Origin: Cymodocea nodosa
Lineage: Eukaryota > Streptophyta > Magnoliopsida > Alismatales > Cymodoceaceae
Direction of reading: 5' to 3'
Assembly: GCA_036874045.1 (NCBI GenBank)
Contig: CM072336.1
Coordinates: 12,457,001 to 12,521,000 of the forward strand
Length of the DNA: 64,000 nt
The position numbers and the translations under genes were made by a program. Of this stretch, positions 9,618-20,730 are shown piece by piece. The notes beneath the pieces are model-generated. The model worked only from the letters and a program-made list of their open reading frames with translations. It did not search any database and was not told the origin of the DNA. The first letter of the stretch is position 1. Each line of letters starts with the position of its first letter.

Positions 9618-10742
9618 AAACACTGATCCTCCTCTGCACACACTAGTTGCCCATCGATCACACCCTTTACTTCTTTTTCTTCTTTTCTTTTATATTTCTT
9701 CAGTGGTAACTATTGCTGCTTGAATGGTCGGTTTGATTTCCTTCATTAATATCAACGACAATGATTTCTTCTCCCTGCACGATACATGCGATCGTGGTTT
9801 TTTCCTTCCAACTGTTCTGTTTCTGCAACTGCTACAGTGGCATATTAGAAAATAAATAGTCCGTGGAGTTACAAATAACTCAACAAACTTTTTTCGTTGA
9901 TTTAACTATAAAACACATGCATAAATTTAACTATCCGATGCTTAGGTGCATTTCGAATACTTACAAACTTAACTATCTTATGCCTAGATGCATTTCGGAT
10001 AGTTATAGACTTAACTATCCGATGCTCAGATGCGTTTCGGATAGTTATAGACTTAACTATCCGATGCTCAAATGCATTTTGGATAGTTACAGATAACTCA
10101 CCGATATATAACTTAAGTCAATCTTCCAGATTACGACACATGTCATCTGTAATTTTATAATAAAGAAATATTTCAGAGAGTTACAAGTCTAACTATCCGA
10201 TGCTTAGATGCATTTCAGATAGTTAGAGATAACTCACCAAAAATCAACTTAAGTCATTCTCCCAGAACATGACACGTGTCCACTGCTATTTTGTAATAAA
10301 AGGTGATTTCGGAGAGTTACACATATAACTATCTGATGCTCAACTGCAATTTCAGATAGTTAGAGATAACTTACCGAAAGTTCACTTAAGTCATGCATTA
10401 TGGTTTCGACACGTGTACTTTAGGAAATAATAAAATATTCTTTTAAAACATAACTGTTCAGTAATTTAAACATAACTGTCTAGTACATATTCGGTACGTT
10501 AAACATAACTATTCGAAATAACAGAAAATTCGGATACTTAAGAATTTCATAGCCTGTAATTTACCGACAGTTCAGAAATGTACTAAATTAATATTAATTC
10601 ATTGAAATTAAGAAGATTCTTTCGTTAAAGCATAAAACAATGTAATTATAACATAATGGCTTAATTCTCATATGATAAGTTAAATATTATGCAATTAACC
10701 ATCATTTAACCGTTAATATTATGCACTTTTTCATTTTAAACA
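9618..10742 (-). repeat. LTR B fragment in inverted orientation
   Basis: Reverse complement of about 7332-8450: the 5' LTR terminus is at 10742 (...TTTTAAACA on the plus strand), with the G-box/138-base repeats at about 10135-10418 and the TATA region near 9690. The rest of the LTR is absent. With 7332-8450 it forms an inverted repeat with ~1.1-kb arms and a ~1.2-kb spacer. Confidence 0.75.
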
Positions 10743-10925
10743 ATAACTCACTGGATTTTGCCATGAAGCATACATTTGCCAGATTTTCTTTTGAATCTAA
10801 TGTTGATGAAGATTCATTGTCTGATGTTGAATACTTTATTTCTTCACTTTGTGAAGCTGAAGAATCATACCATATCACTTTAAGTATCATTCTTTTTCTG
10901 AATTTCTTAAAATATTTAAAAGGTT
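10743..10925 (-). pseudogene. Relic of copia gag (post-zinc-knuckle segment)
   Basis: The minus-strand reading shows FRKR, DSSASQSEE, DNESSSTLDSKENLANVCFM, closely matching element D gag around 30430-30590. Only ~60 codons remain. The fragment abuts the inverted LTR B terminus exactly at 10742/10743, so that LTR element inserted into, or recombined with, a copia gag. Confidence 0.65.
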
Positions 10926-12115
10926 TATTGAAAAGAACACACATAAGAACGAAAGGGACGGGAAAAGTCACGAGGGGCCTGGAATCCAAACGACAGAAGG
11001 AAATATATTGGAAGATTTTGTAGGTTTCTGAGGAGGGAAAACAGCATACACCTGAATAATGTAAGAGACTTGCTGAAAACATAAGAAGAGGAGCCCCGTT
11101 TTAGCCAGGGATAAAGACAAAAGTGCCCCTTGATCCACTAAAGAGTTGGTGAGAGAAGGCGCAAGTTCTTAACGAGGGGTAAAAGAGGAAGGCGGATCGA
11201 CATCCGAATGGGATGCTTGTGCACCTCATCATGGTTAGCATACATGCCAAAGACTTCTTGCTAACAGCTATCATCGCAATCAGGCGGAGGAGAAGAAGCG
11301 ACGAGCGTGCGACCTTAAAATCTCTCACCTGCGACCTCTACAAGGCACGTCGCAATCACTCCGCCATCAACCTCGAAACACCACCAATCATCGTCTTATT
11401 GACTTGTTGGTCCTTGCTTCAAAAAGCACCCATCATTGCACACGTTTCCGCTACCTAAAATCACTAAAAACTCACTATCTGAGTTCTTCGACCGCCACCA
11501 CGTCTTCCATTGCCACTCACCCAAATTCTGGTCCAAACTTGCTCCGAGCTCGCTATCAGTTATTTGATTGTTCCCATATTGATCAGAGTCGTCGTACTTA
11601 GCATTGTAAGCCTTCTTTTCCCTTCCTTACGTCTTCATTATCGTTTCTTTGACCCTGTTATTTTTTGTTGTTTATACACATTTAGTTAAATGTGCTATTT
11701 TAGCGTCATTCATAGTCTAATCGTGCCAAAATGTTGGGTCACTTGTGTAATGAACCGTCTATATTTTTGTACTATATTTCTAGTTCTATCCCTAATTCGA
11801 TGGTAGATGACAGCAGTGGTACAAAGGTAAATGGAATACTAAAGACTACACAAGTGTTTTGAAAATTACAAGGATATATGGTAGATTACACTTCTATGAA
11901 TGCATGCCGAAGAGATGCGCTCTTACTAGTCGATCGATCTTATTTCTCGTGTTTTTTTTTATAATAACAGTATTTTTACCTTCTATGATATTGAAACCTA
12001 GAAGAGACTTACAAGTAACACACCGTTAATAATGACGCAGACTTGGTTTCTCACCTACATATTCTCTTACTATTGATCGATCGTCGATAGAAGCAGCGAC
12101 TACAACCCTGGAATC
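10926..12115. other. Host-like region upstream of the membrane-protein gene
   Basis: More GC-rich and less repetitive than the surroundings. Short ORFs on both strands (11101-11328 minus, 11213-11458 plus, 11404-11601 plus) have no recognisable domain and overlap one another, so I do not call them genes. 11600-12115 should hold the promoter and 5' UTR. AT-rich TTTTATAATAA near 11950-11961 is a weak TATA candidate. No retroelement signature was recognised. Confidence 0.4.
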
Positions 12116-14473
12116 ATGGCAAACGCATGCAAAGTGCCTGATGGTTTCGGGATGCGGTGGTGCGTGTCTGACGATGGAAAAGGGACCAAATGGAACAACG
12201 AGGACTTCGGCAAGCCCGTCCCCGCCATTGGTGTCTACGTCACAATCTCAACAATCTACTTCGTTGCCACCATAGGCGCCGATCTGTTCAGAAGCTATGT
12301 CCGGAACAGGTCCTGGTATCCCTCCAGGTACTTCGCCATCAACGCTTTCTCCATCACACTCCTCGGCATCACCCTCAAGATCCCCACCGACCTCACCATG
12401 GAAATGCCTCGTCCGGTGGATCAGCTCAGCAAGCTTAGCGGGAGCGTCTTACTCTGCACAGTCATTGCTATGTCCATACCATCTCTTGGGACGATGGACA
12501 AATCTGAGGTGATCTCCAACGTCGTCGCACTCACCGTGCTTGGGGTGACGGTCGTTGTCGACATTGGGATCCAATTGGGAACTTGTGCTATATATAAATT
12601 TTTCTTCTTGCATATAACTGCCATGGTGTACTTGTTGGTCCTCCTAGCCCTCTTAGTCTCCACAGCTATGACTGTCCACACGATAAAGGAGTTGATGGAA
12701 CAAGAATTCCAAAGAAGAAGTGAGGACTTACGAAACGACGACGAACACACGAGTTGCATGAATGTTGCCAAGATAAAGGAGCACATCTCCAACTACTGGC
12801 TCTTGGCATATACCTCCAACCCGGAGTTCGTGATCGGACAAATGGCAACGTGCGTCGCCTCCGCAATCTTGTCCGTAACTGCCGCTGGTATGACGTTGGG
12901 AGCGACCCTGTTTACCTCTATCAATTGGGAGAAATTCTGCAAAGGCCAAGAAAGTGAGTACAGATATACGATCTGGGCGGTGTTCATCGCCCAATTGGTG
13001 ATGATTGTCTTGGGCACCATAGGTCCTACTTCGAGGTGCATATGGTGGTCCAGGAAAGGCTTCAAGTACGTCTTCAAGAATGGCGTTACTGTTGAGGAGT
13101 ACTGGGTCAAGAGCCTTAAGGACATGAAGGAGTCTCCCTTGCGTTTCCACTCCAAGAGTACGTGGAGGAGGAAGATCTTTCGCTTTCTCTGGAGACTCTC
13201 CTTCACTGCACTCATCAGACTACAAGCAGGAGTTGTCCAGCTGAGCAAGCTCATCCGATTGGTCGCATTCGTACCCATAGGCCTGGTTGAGAAGTTGATG
13301 CCAAATTTTATTATATGGATTTTACTGCTGGCACTACCGGCCCTTGTCGTACGGTTTAGGGATTATTGTTACGGTAACCAACCAACATATCTTCTTAATC
13401 TGGGCATCTATATCGGGATCTTTTGCGTGATAACGTTATTGTGTTTGTGCTGCCTTAAAATGATCAAGCTACTGAGAAACTGGAGGCATAGTTCATCTAA
13501 TCGTGGAACATCAAAAGGGGAAATGTACGTGGTGCATCTAGAAGGAGAGAGCGATTTCGTTGATTTCATGAAGAAAAGCAGAGGAAACGACACCAACGCG
13601 TGGATCGGGCAAGCCAAGAAGGCAGCCAAGTTGAAGGACTTGATCAAGCTATATAGTAGTCATTCGATTGGTTTCGGTCGAGTGACTGACTTCGACTGGA
13701 GGCTTGCTTCCTCGCGGTCAATTGATGAAAGCATCGAGTATTGTTGGGCACTCCCAGTTGCAACCCTAGCATGTGTTGCCGTCGCAATTCCCGACGTTGA
13801 TCAGGTATTACTCGACGATCTACTAGAAGGGGTGCTTGAAGGTTTCAAATATGTAAGACAGGTGGACAAATATCTAGACGACCGAGGATTGCAGAACATG
13901 GTCGTTGCCGCAGAGTTAGTGATAGAAGGGCTTCAACTCGACAAGAAGTGGTTCGACGTTGACCTTCTTAGCTTGAAGAACCAATGTGATGGGGGAAGGA
14001 TCGTCGGTAAGCTTGCAAGCAAAGTGTCTGATTTTAGGAAGGACAAACAAACCATGGAGAAGGAACTTGACAAGCACAAAGATTTACAGGAAAGGTCGCC
14101 TAAGGCCGTGGCAGCTGATTGCTTGTTTAGAATATGCACAACGGTATCATTGAAATACGAGCAATTCCAAACCAACCAATGCTTGTTCGAGTGGCTGAGG
14201 GCAACCATCGCAGATATCTTGGGCGCGTGTCTTACAAATGTACAACAGGTGATACACAAGAAATGCTCCAGCTCTGCAATCGAAGTACGAGAAGAAAGTG
14301 TCCAAAACGCCGCACTGCTATTCGGGGAACTGGAAGAGCTACTACGACTTCTGTACGACGATACAACGAAGACTTCCAAGTATTCCCAAGTAAAGAAGTA
14401 CATTGACCAATGGCAAAGCAGAGTTTCAATGGAAGAATTGCAGGCCGTTTCCATTGCCATATATGATAATTAG
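12116..14473 (+). CDS. Plant-specific multi-pass membrane protein, uncharacterised family, 785 aa
   Basis: Single intact ORF, the longest in the window, with ATG in the good plant context ATCATGGC. It belongs to a large family of uncharacterised angiosperm proteins recognisable by AIGVYVTISTIYFVATIGAD, RSWYPSRYFAINAFSITLL, the DQLSKLSGSVLLCTV region and NVVALTVLGVTVVVDI. Hydrophobic segments lie at roughly residues 36-56, 72-90, 108-124, 131-155, 161-188, 239-268, 284-304, 396-413 and 426-450. A hydrophilic, charged C-terminal half (~455-785), probably cytosolic, follows. It has no catalytic motif I can name, so biochemical function is unknown. GC content and codon use differ clearly from the flanking retroelements. 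A truncated second copy lies 1.35 kb downstream in the same orientation, so this was a tandem pair. Antisense and alternative-frame ORFs inside are shadows. Confidence 0.9.
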   Translation: MANACKVPDGFGMRWCVSDDGKGTKWNNEDFGKPVPAIGVYVTISTIYFVATIGADLFRSYVRNRSWYPSRYFAINAFSITLLGITLKIPTDLTMEMPRPVDQLSKLSGSVLLCTVIAMSIPSLGTMDKSEVISNVVALTVLGVTVVVDIGIQLGTCAIYKFFFLHITAMVYLLVLLALLVSTAMTVHTIKELMEQEFQRRSEDLRNDDEHTSCMNVAKIKEHISNYWLLAYTSNPEFVIGQMATCVASAILSVTAAGMTLGATLFTSINWEKFCKGQESEYRYTIWAVFIAQLVMIVLGTIGPTSRCIWWSRKGFKYVFKNGVTVEEYWVKSLKDMKESPLRFHSKSTWRRKIFRFLWRLSFTALIRLQAGVVQLSKLIRLVAFVPIGLVEKLMPNFIIWILLLALPALVVRFRDYCYGNQPTYLLNLGIYIGIFCVITLLCLCCLKMIKLLRNWRHSSSNRGTSKGEMYVVHLEGESDFVDFMKKSRGNDTNAWIGQAKKAAKLKDLIKLYSSHSIGFGRVTDFDWRLASSRSIDESIEYCWALPVATLACVAVAIPDVDQVLLDDLLEGVLEGFKYVRQVDKYLDDRGLQNMVVAAELVIEGLQLDKKWFDVDLLSLKNQCDGGRIVGKLASKVSDFRKDKQTMEKELDKHKDLQERSPKAVAADCLFRICTTVSLKYEQFQTNQCLFEWLRATIADILGACLTNVQQVIHKKCSSSAIEVREESVQNAALLFGELEELLRLLYDDTTKTSKYSQVKKYIDQWQSRVSMEELQAVSIAIYDN

Positions 14474-15824
14474 CTGGCTATCGATGCGAGCTGCCACATC
14501 TCCTTCCTGGTACGACCGTAAAATGATAAATTTTATCAATGTACCTAAGGATTTATTACGTCAAGGTCAATCATGATAATTTTATGTCTGTCATTTACGT
14601 CAATATTCTTATAATGATTTAAAACTACAATAATATGAAATTTAAACAAAATTGGTCTTTAGAAAATGAATAATATGTCATGAAATACATACAATGAAAA
14701 ATATTCATTTTCACTTTGAAAGATACCATACTGATTTATGATTTAATAAGGAAAATCAAAATAAATGTGAAGGTCATTAGGTTCTACACATGCTTATATG
14801 GTGTTCCTTGAGGATGCTTATAAGAGTGCACATTTGTGAGTTTGATGCATCTACCTTTAAGGATGTCATGCGGTGATGCATTTTGGTGCGTGTGGTACAT
14901 GAAATGTGACTTTTGCATGTTCCACTTAGTGTTTGACAGTGTAAGCGAGATAATTATAAAATTGCTATGATTTATATCCCAATAAGAGAAGTTAAACTAT
15001 AGATGTTGTGCACACAATGCTTGGGTTCCATTACAAAGCTAAGTGTGATAATGATTTCTCGTATATATTGTCCGTTGCTTGCAGGGAATGATATCGTTGA
15101 TCGATCAGCTGTATATCAATATCTTAAAATTCTTAAAAAGAGAAGTCTTTAGAAGATGTCTGTCCTTATTTAACGATCTCCAATAACTCAATATTTAGTC
15201 TTCAATTCTTTCCTTTTCACAAATTCTGATGAACACAAATCCCTTCTAAGAAAGATAATAAATAAAAGAGAAGGAGATAATTCCTCTTTCACTAAACGAT
15301 GAATGTCAAATGATTTGTATTTATGGGCATCACTAGGTTTCGTATGCAATGGGTTGGACCTTATATAGAATTTCAATGAACACACATTTTGTACACGTGA
15401 TTATTCATTTACACTCTTATAATCAGTAAACACTAGGAATCACTAAAACGGTTATTTAACATTTTGAGTGTGTTGCATTTTTCAATCTTATCAAGTTTAC
15501 AGTTGCTGCAAGTGCGTTACATGATTTTCGAACAATATAATGGAAATTTTTTATTCAGTAAAATAATAAAAGAGTAAGGATAATTATTAAGTCCTTTGTA
15601 AATCATAAACTTGAAAAGAAGTATATTTAAGTTTCAAAAGAAAATCAGAAAAAGATAAAAATAACTATAAAGATAGATAAATTTTCTGTTGTATCTAACG
15701 TCTATGGACCAAGATAATATAGATTTCAAAAAATAAAATTTTATTTTATTTATAGACAAGTAGATGTAAATGAGTCATTAATATTTTCTGTTGACTCATC
15801 TACTTCCATAAACGGTCATGAAAC
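14474..15824. other. Spacer between the gene and its truncated tandem copy
   Basis: AT-rich, with no ORF over 65 codons and no recognised transposon protein. It should contain the 3' UTR of the upstream gene and the promoter of the lost copy. I see no exact repeat shared with the rest of the window. Confidence 0.4.
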
Positions 15825-16031
15825 ATGTCAAGCCGATGCCAAGTTTATGATAATGGTGTCGACCTACGGTGGTGCTCCAACAATAAGGGCTTCAGCAAGC
15901 CCGTCGTCGCCATTGGCGTCTACATCACAATCGCCTCATTCTACTTCCTTGCCATTATATATGCTGATCTCTTCAAAAGCTACATCCGGAAAAGGTCCTG
16001 GTATCCCTCCAGGTATTTCACCATCAATGCA
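15825..16031 (+). pseudogene. Truncated tandem copy of the membrane-protein gene (N-terminal 69 codons)
   Basis: Starts with its own ATG and reads GFSKPVVAIGVYITIASFYF and RKRSWYPSRYFTINA. This aligns with residues 1-76 of the 12116 gene, including the first transmembrane segment. Homology stops at 16031, where the sequence changes to copia RNase H. About nine tenths of the gene is missing. An alternative frame from 15847 runs through the junction into the RNase H segment as a 105-codon fusion ORF, but that frame is not the gene's frame. Confidence 0.85.
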
Positions 16032-16036
16032 GAACT

Positions 16037-16332
16037 TTAGAAGGATAAGACAAATTTTAGAAAATTTTAAATTATCTTATGATATAACTGAGATTTATTA
16101 TGACAGTAGTTTTGTAATAATCTTTCTAAAAATCTTATATTACATTTTAGAGCAAAGCATATAGAGGTTAAATATTATTTTCTAAGAGATAACGTAATTA
16201 AAGGAAAAATTAAATTAAAATTTGTGTCTAGTAAAAATTAATTAACTAATATTTTTACAAAATCTCTAGATGAAACTACTTTCTGCAACATGAGATTAAA
16301 TTTAGGTATTTGTAGGCTATGTGATGTATAAA
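16037..16332 (+). pseudogene. Copia RNase H C-terminal end (family A element 2)
   Basis: Two frames together read IRQILENFKLSYDITEIYYDS and KHIEVKYYFLRDNVIKGKIK, then the NIFTKSLDETTF motif typical of the copia RNase H tail. It matches element D at 34330-34617. A frameshift near 16150 and one stop are present. Everything upstream in this element (LTR, gag, protease, integrase, RT) is missing, cut at the junction with the host gene fragment. Confidence 0.8.
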
Positions 16333-17925
16333 ATGCTTAAACTCCACAAAAAGATAAATTTTGTTGATGATGTTGTTTACCTCATAGATATTATATACTT
16401 ATTATAAATATCTGAGTAATATCTAAACACTACTGCATAAGATACTATATATTTATTGTAAAATTATGGTAGTATCTTATTGATTTTACGTATTTTATCA
16501 ATTTTAATGGTTTTCAAAATTTTAAGTAGAATTGTCAATGAAAAACATTAAATTCCTTTGAAATCCTGAAATTTTGATTAAGTGATTTTCGTTGGATCAA
16601 TGAAAGTGCATATGATCAAGGATGAGTTTGACTTGATTGATTAAACTTGTAGAATAATTTATATGTAAATCATCTCAAACTACTAGTCAAAAGTATGAGC
16701 TTATTGAAACTGATTCATATTTTCAGTAAAATCATAGACGTATAAATTGTATGAGATTTGTGTTTTATTGCATCTATATTAATGAAATACATATATATTG
16801 TGCTTAAAATGAAAAATGCTTACAAAGTGAAAATCTTTGAGAGTTTATTGATCATTTTGATCACGAGCCTTTTGTACTTGAGTAGATAGGTATGTAAGGA
16901 TTGTTGTCCTAATAAAATGATTCTTTAAATCTGACAACCTAAGGTCCTGATCAGACTTGGGATTGTTGACTGAAAACTCATTACATAGGTACATTAGAAA
17001 GCTCTTGTATGATTCAAGCTTTTCAAACTAACTTTTAAAGAAAATTATCAATATTTACTGTTTTGAAAAGATAAAAGTTGTTTCATTAAATACAGATATC
17101 TTTGAATCAAATATAGTTTCTACCAATATGACTGCTGATTTATTGAATCAACATTAGTACTTTTGAAAATGTTTATTTGAGATGCATTCTTTTATTCTCC
17201 TTGAGTTAATCATATTAAGTTTAAAGTTATGTTTTGATTCATATACGAATGAAATTGATTCTTGAAATCATTGTTGATGAATTCAGGTTGACAGAAATCT
17301 TTTGAAAAGAAAATTTAAAGTATAGTTATAATTAACATCTATTTTTATACAAGCATATTTTGTATGTTATTGAATATATTTGAAGTATATTTGTAGGGGG
17401 AGGAATAACAATGTCCAAAACAGATTAATATAATTCAGAATATAAATCTTGGTTAATCTGATTTTAGTCCTCTTAAGATCTTGATGAAAGAATTTTAAAG
17501 ACAAACAAACTATCTTTAGATTCATAAAAAGAATATTAGAATAGTTTATAATGCTCTTAAGATGATGTTACATATGTTAATTTTAGCTTGTGTGTTGTCT
17601 TCGGAAGGTTTTAGTAGAAAGCATCCGAAACTTATTTTTGGTAAGTATACTAACTAAATGTTATGTTATGTAAGGTAACATGTAAAACTGCCTCTAGACA
17701 GTGTTTTACTCATTAGGTTAGTTAATTCAACGAGTTATGCTTAAATATTTCAGATACCTTGATTGAATAAACTGTATTCAATATTCATTTAAGATCCAAA
17801 CCCGACTACTATACACGTTGAGTTAGTCGCCTAAAACCCTATTTAAACACTTATTACATAAGCACTTAAGTTATTCGTAAACTTTGTCTGAAAATCTTTC
17901 CCGCTTATTGCTGTTACATCCTGCG
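16333..17925 (+). other. Noncoding region between copia pol and the env-like ORF
   Basis: No ORF. It includes the shared block (16470-17400), a polypurine-like GGGGGAGG near 17396, and a GAGTTA-type motif zone (17700-17830) followed by TATTTAAA (17840-17847), a possible internal TATA box 80 bases upstream of the env-like ATG. Confidence 0.5.
16470..17400 (+). repeat. Noncoding block shared between copia-type and gypsy-type elements (copy 2)
   Basis: Partner of 6190-7190. Here it follows copia RNase H by ~140 bases. Shared strings are CATCTATATTAATGAAATAC, AGATAGGTATGTAAGGATTG and AGGTACATTAGAAAGCTCTT. Divergence looks moderate, with small indels; A-rich tracts expanded in copy 1 are short here. 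Confidence 0.8.
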
Positions 17926-20192
17926 ATGATGGTCTCCAAGTTCTACAAAGGTCATGGCAAAGGCAGAGGAAATGGAAAAGGAAAACAAATAGATAATGAT
18001 GAAGTTCCACGAGCTTGGTTTAAGAAAATACTTCAAGTTGACAAAAGGTTAGCAAAAATTTATAGTGAATACTTCTTTCCTGAAGGAATACTGAATGATG
18101 TTAGACTCGAACTTCATAACACTGATGAAAGTATTAAATACATGGGTATTCGAAGCAAGTTTGATAGAGAATATAGAATGAAGTGTGCCGAAATTGCATT
18201 TTTGGAACAGTATGCTAAATATATGGAAAAAGGTGTAGGTTCATCAACTAGAATTCCTCAAACACCCATAAATGGTACAAGATTACATGCATTTGAGGAA
18301 GAACATGAATCTGTTATTCCTACTCTGTATTCAAAAGAAAAACAAACAAATATTGTTGTGGATAAAAGAAAAGTTGAAGGTCTTCGAAAGGTAGTAGTAA
18401 TAGAAAGTGCCTTAGAAGAATTGAACCAGAAAACTTTTATGGAACAATTTCAAAAGAAAACAACAATACTTGAAGAAGAGAGACTGACTTGTTATAGAAG
18501 AAGAAAAATCAGGAAAATTTTGTCTAAGGAAACAAAGTTTGTTGGAAAAGAAAAATCAGATAAGCATTTATTTCCAAAGGACAATGTATGTCTAGACATT
18601 GTTCTTTTTAGTGCATCAGAAAAACTCATCAGTTCCGAGCATACTAAAGCTGATGAAGATAATGAGACTTTATTTTCTCTTACTAGAAAACTTGAAAAGA
18701 AATCCAAGTCAAATATAAGTTCAAGTTTTTCTATTGGTTCAAGCCTTGATGATGTAGAAATTGAACAATCAGAGCATAAGGAAATTGACATAGAACAAGT
18801 TATTACAAATATAATTGAAAATGTTGAGGTAGTAACTAGTTCATAGGTTGAATTGTCTAGAGTAGCAGATATTGAAAAAGTTAAGACTCTAGAAGAGCTT
18901 AATGTCCATCAGCCTTCTTCAGAATCTATAGAAGTAGAGTCTGAGAATTCACAGCATGTATCAATGGAGATATCTGTTGAACAAAATGAACAATTATAGA
19001 TAGATACACCAGCTATAGAATTTGTAGAAAAATTGCACTCTAACCATTCTATATAGACTGAACTAATGAATGTAGAGGATATTGAAGATGTTCCTTACAA
19101 TGTTGAAGTTGGAGAATCAAGCTTACATACGTAGCTTCAAGAAAATATTTTCATAGAGGAACAACATAACATTTATTTTGAAGAAGAGGTTCCTGAAGAT
19201 GAATTAAATTCTAAATCAAGGCTTTAGGTATCACCTTCTTTGTATAATGTATTACACATTCAAGGTAATTCAATTCATTTTAGATCTGTGGAAGCATTGT
19301 AGAAATACAATAATTTGATTACATGTTAGATTCTGCATGCTCGTCCAATAAAGTTCAGAAATCTGATGGAAATAAGAGAACTATTTGAATTTCAAGGCCT
19401 AATTCAATTCTTGCCAGTTGTAACAGAATGGAAGCAATACAAAGAGCTTATTACAGCTTTTATAGCAATCTGGTCAAGAATGACAATATATTGACAACTC
19501 AAATACATCAACAGGAGTTCACATTGTCTCCTGAACTAATTTTTGAAGTTTTGGGATTAAAAAATGAAGGTGTTGTTACAAATAGATTTAACACGATCAG
19601 ACAACTAGAATGGGACATTCACTCGCTATCAAAGATTCTAGATGTATACAGTGAAATGAGTTTAATGGAAAATCTGAATGTAGAGGCAACATTTATTGCA
19701 AATATATTGGATACCAATTTATTTAAGAGAGTCGGACATAATCTGGAACTCAGCAGAAGTTGTTTATATGCAACTTATGGCCTCTTGAACAGAATTTAAA
19801 TCAATTGGTTTGATGTTTTCATTTCTCAACTACAGCATATGAGTTCAAAGTTATTTTTTGGTGATGCTGTATGCAGACTCCTTGCAAACCAATTAAATTT
19901 ATCTGATTGACCCTCTGAAACTAAAAGCATGAGAGCTTTTAGTGTAAAAGATTTGCAAAGATTCCAAGCCATGCATCAACCTCAACCTCAACCTCAACAA
20001 CAACAACAACAACCAGAATGTACAGAACAGATACAATCACCTATACAGCCAAGTTATTTAGTTCGAGCAGAACAGCAACCCCAGCTACCTCTTTCCCTAG
20101 ATGATGTGCTTAACGAAATCAAAAATGATATTAGGCATCTAGGAGATAAAATATGTAATGCTATTAGTGATATCCTTAAGAGGAATAGATAA
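17926..20192 (+). pseudogene. Family A env-like/transposon-protein ORF, full length, broken
   Basis: I chose the ATG at 17926 because the frame upstream has no earlier ATG. The N-terminus reads MMVSKFYKGHGKGRGNGKGK, basic and Gly-rich. The frame is open to 18846, then carries several stops to about 19440, a frameshift near 19460, an open stretch 19428-19799, and further stops before 19929-20192. The C-terminal half matches 1-1305: FEFQGL, SPELIFEVLGLKNEG, a Pro/Gln-rich tract, and a charged tail with RHLGDKICNAISDI. At least five stops are TAG where copy 1 has CAG. Position between copia RNase H and the 3' LTR fits an env-like Sirevirus ORF. No signal peptide or clear transmembrane segment is visible, so a true envelope role is doubtful. 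Confidence 0.75.
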
Positions 20193-20730
20193 ATGTCAAG
20201 TCATTTGTCTGTTTGCTTGTTTCTGAATATAAAATGTAATGTTTGTATTTATTGTTTGATTATTTGAACAATACATTTTTTTGTAAATGGTTACAATTCT
20301 TATTATTGTTTACAGAAAGTTTAGCTGTAAATATATCTCTTGATTTATATACTATGTAATCATCTTTTTTATTAATGACAAAAAGGGGGAGATGATGATT
20401 ATAAATTCAAAAGAAGAGATGATTATGATTTTAATTGCATATATTATAAAGGGAGATGATATTTAAGTGGTTATTGTAGATGATAATGTAATCTAAAAGA
20501 TAATTATATGGTTATTAAAATCTGAAAGATACTTATGTAATTATTGACATCTGAAAGTTTTATTTCTGAGAGGTGAATTTTACACAAATAATAGAAATAA
20601 GTTTAAGTGAACTTAAGTCAACAAACTTGTTTCTTGAATTAAAAATTAACTCAACGAAGGTGCTTTGTTGAGTTATATATATTTCATAATTGATTTAATA
20701 TGGTTTTGTCATCATCAAAAAGGGGGAGAT
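20193..20730 (+). other. Family A 3' noncoding region with two polypurine tracts
   Basis: Tracts at 20379-20392 and 20716-20729 (CAAAAAGGGGGAGA); the second abuts the LTR. A GTTGAGTTA-type inverted motif lies at 20610-20680. It is parallel to 1306-1805. Confidence 0.7.

Noticed and set aside
10721..11023. 100-codon plus-strand ORF upstream of the gene
   Set aside because: Antisense to a copia gag relic; conserved residues lie on the minus strand.
11101..11601. Possible small genes upstream of the membrane-protein gene
   Set aside because: ORFs on both strands overlap, are short and have no recognisable domain.
12190..13278. Several 60-160-codon ORFs on both strands inside the membrane-protein gene
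   Set aside because: They overlap the 785-codon frame, lack known motifs, and are expected by chance in its GC-richer sequence.
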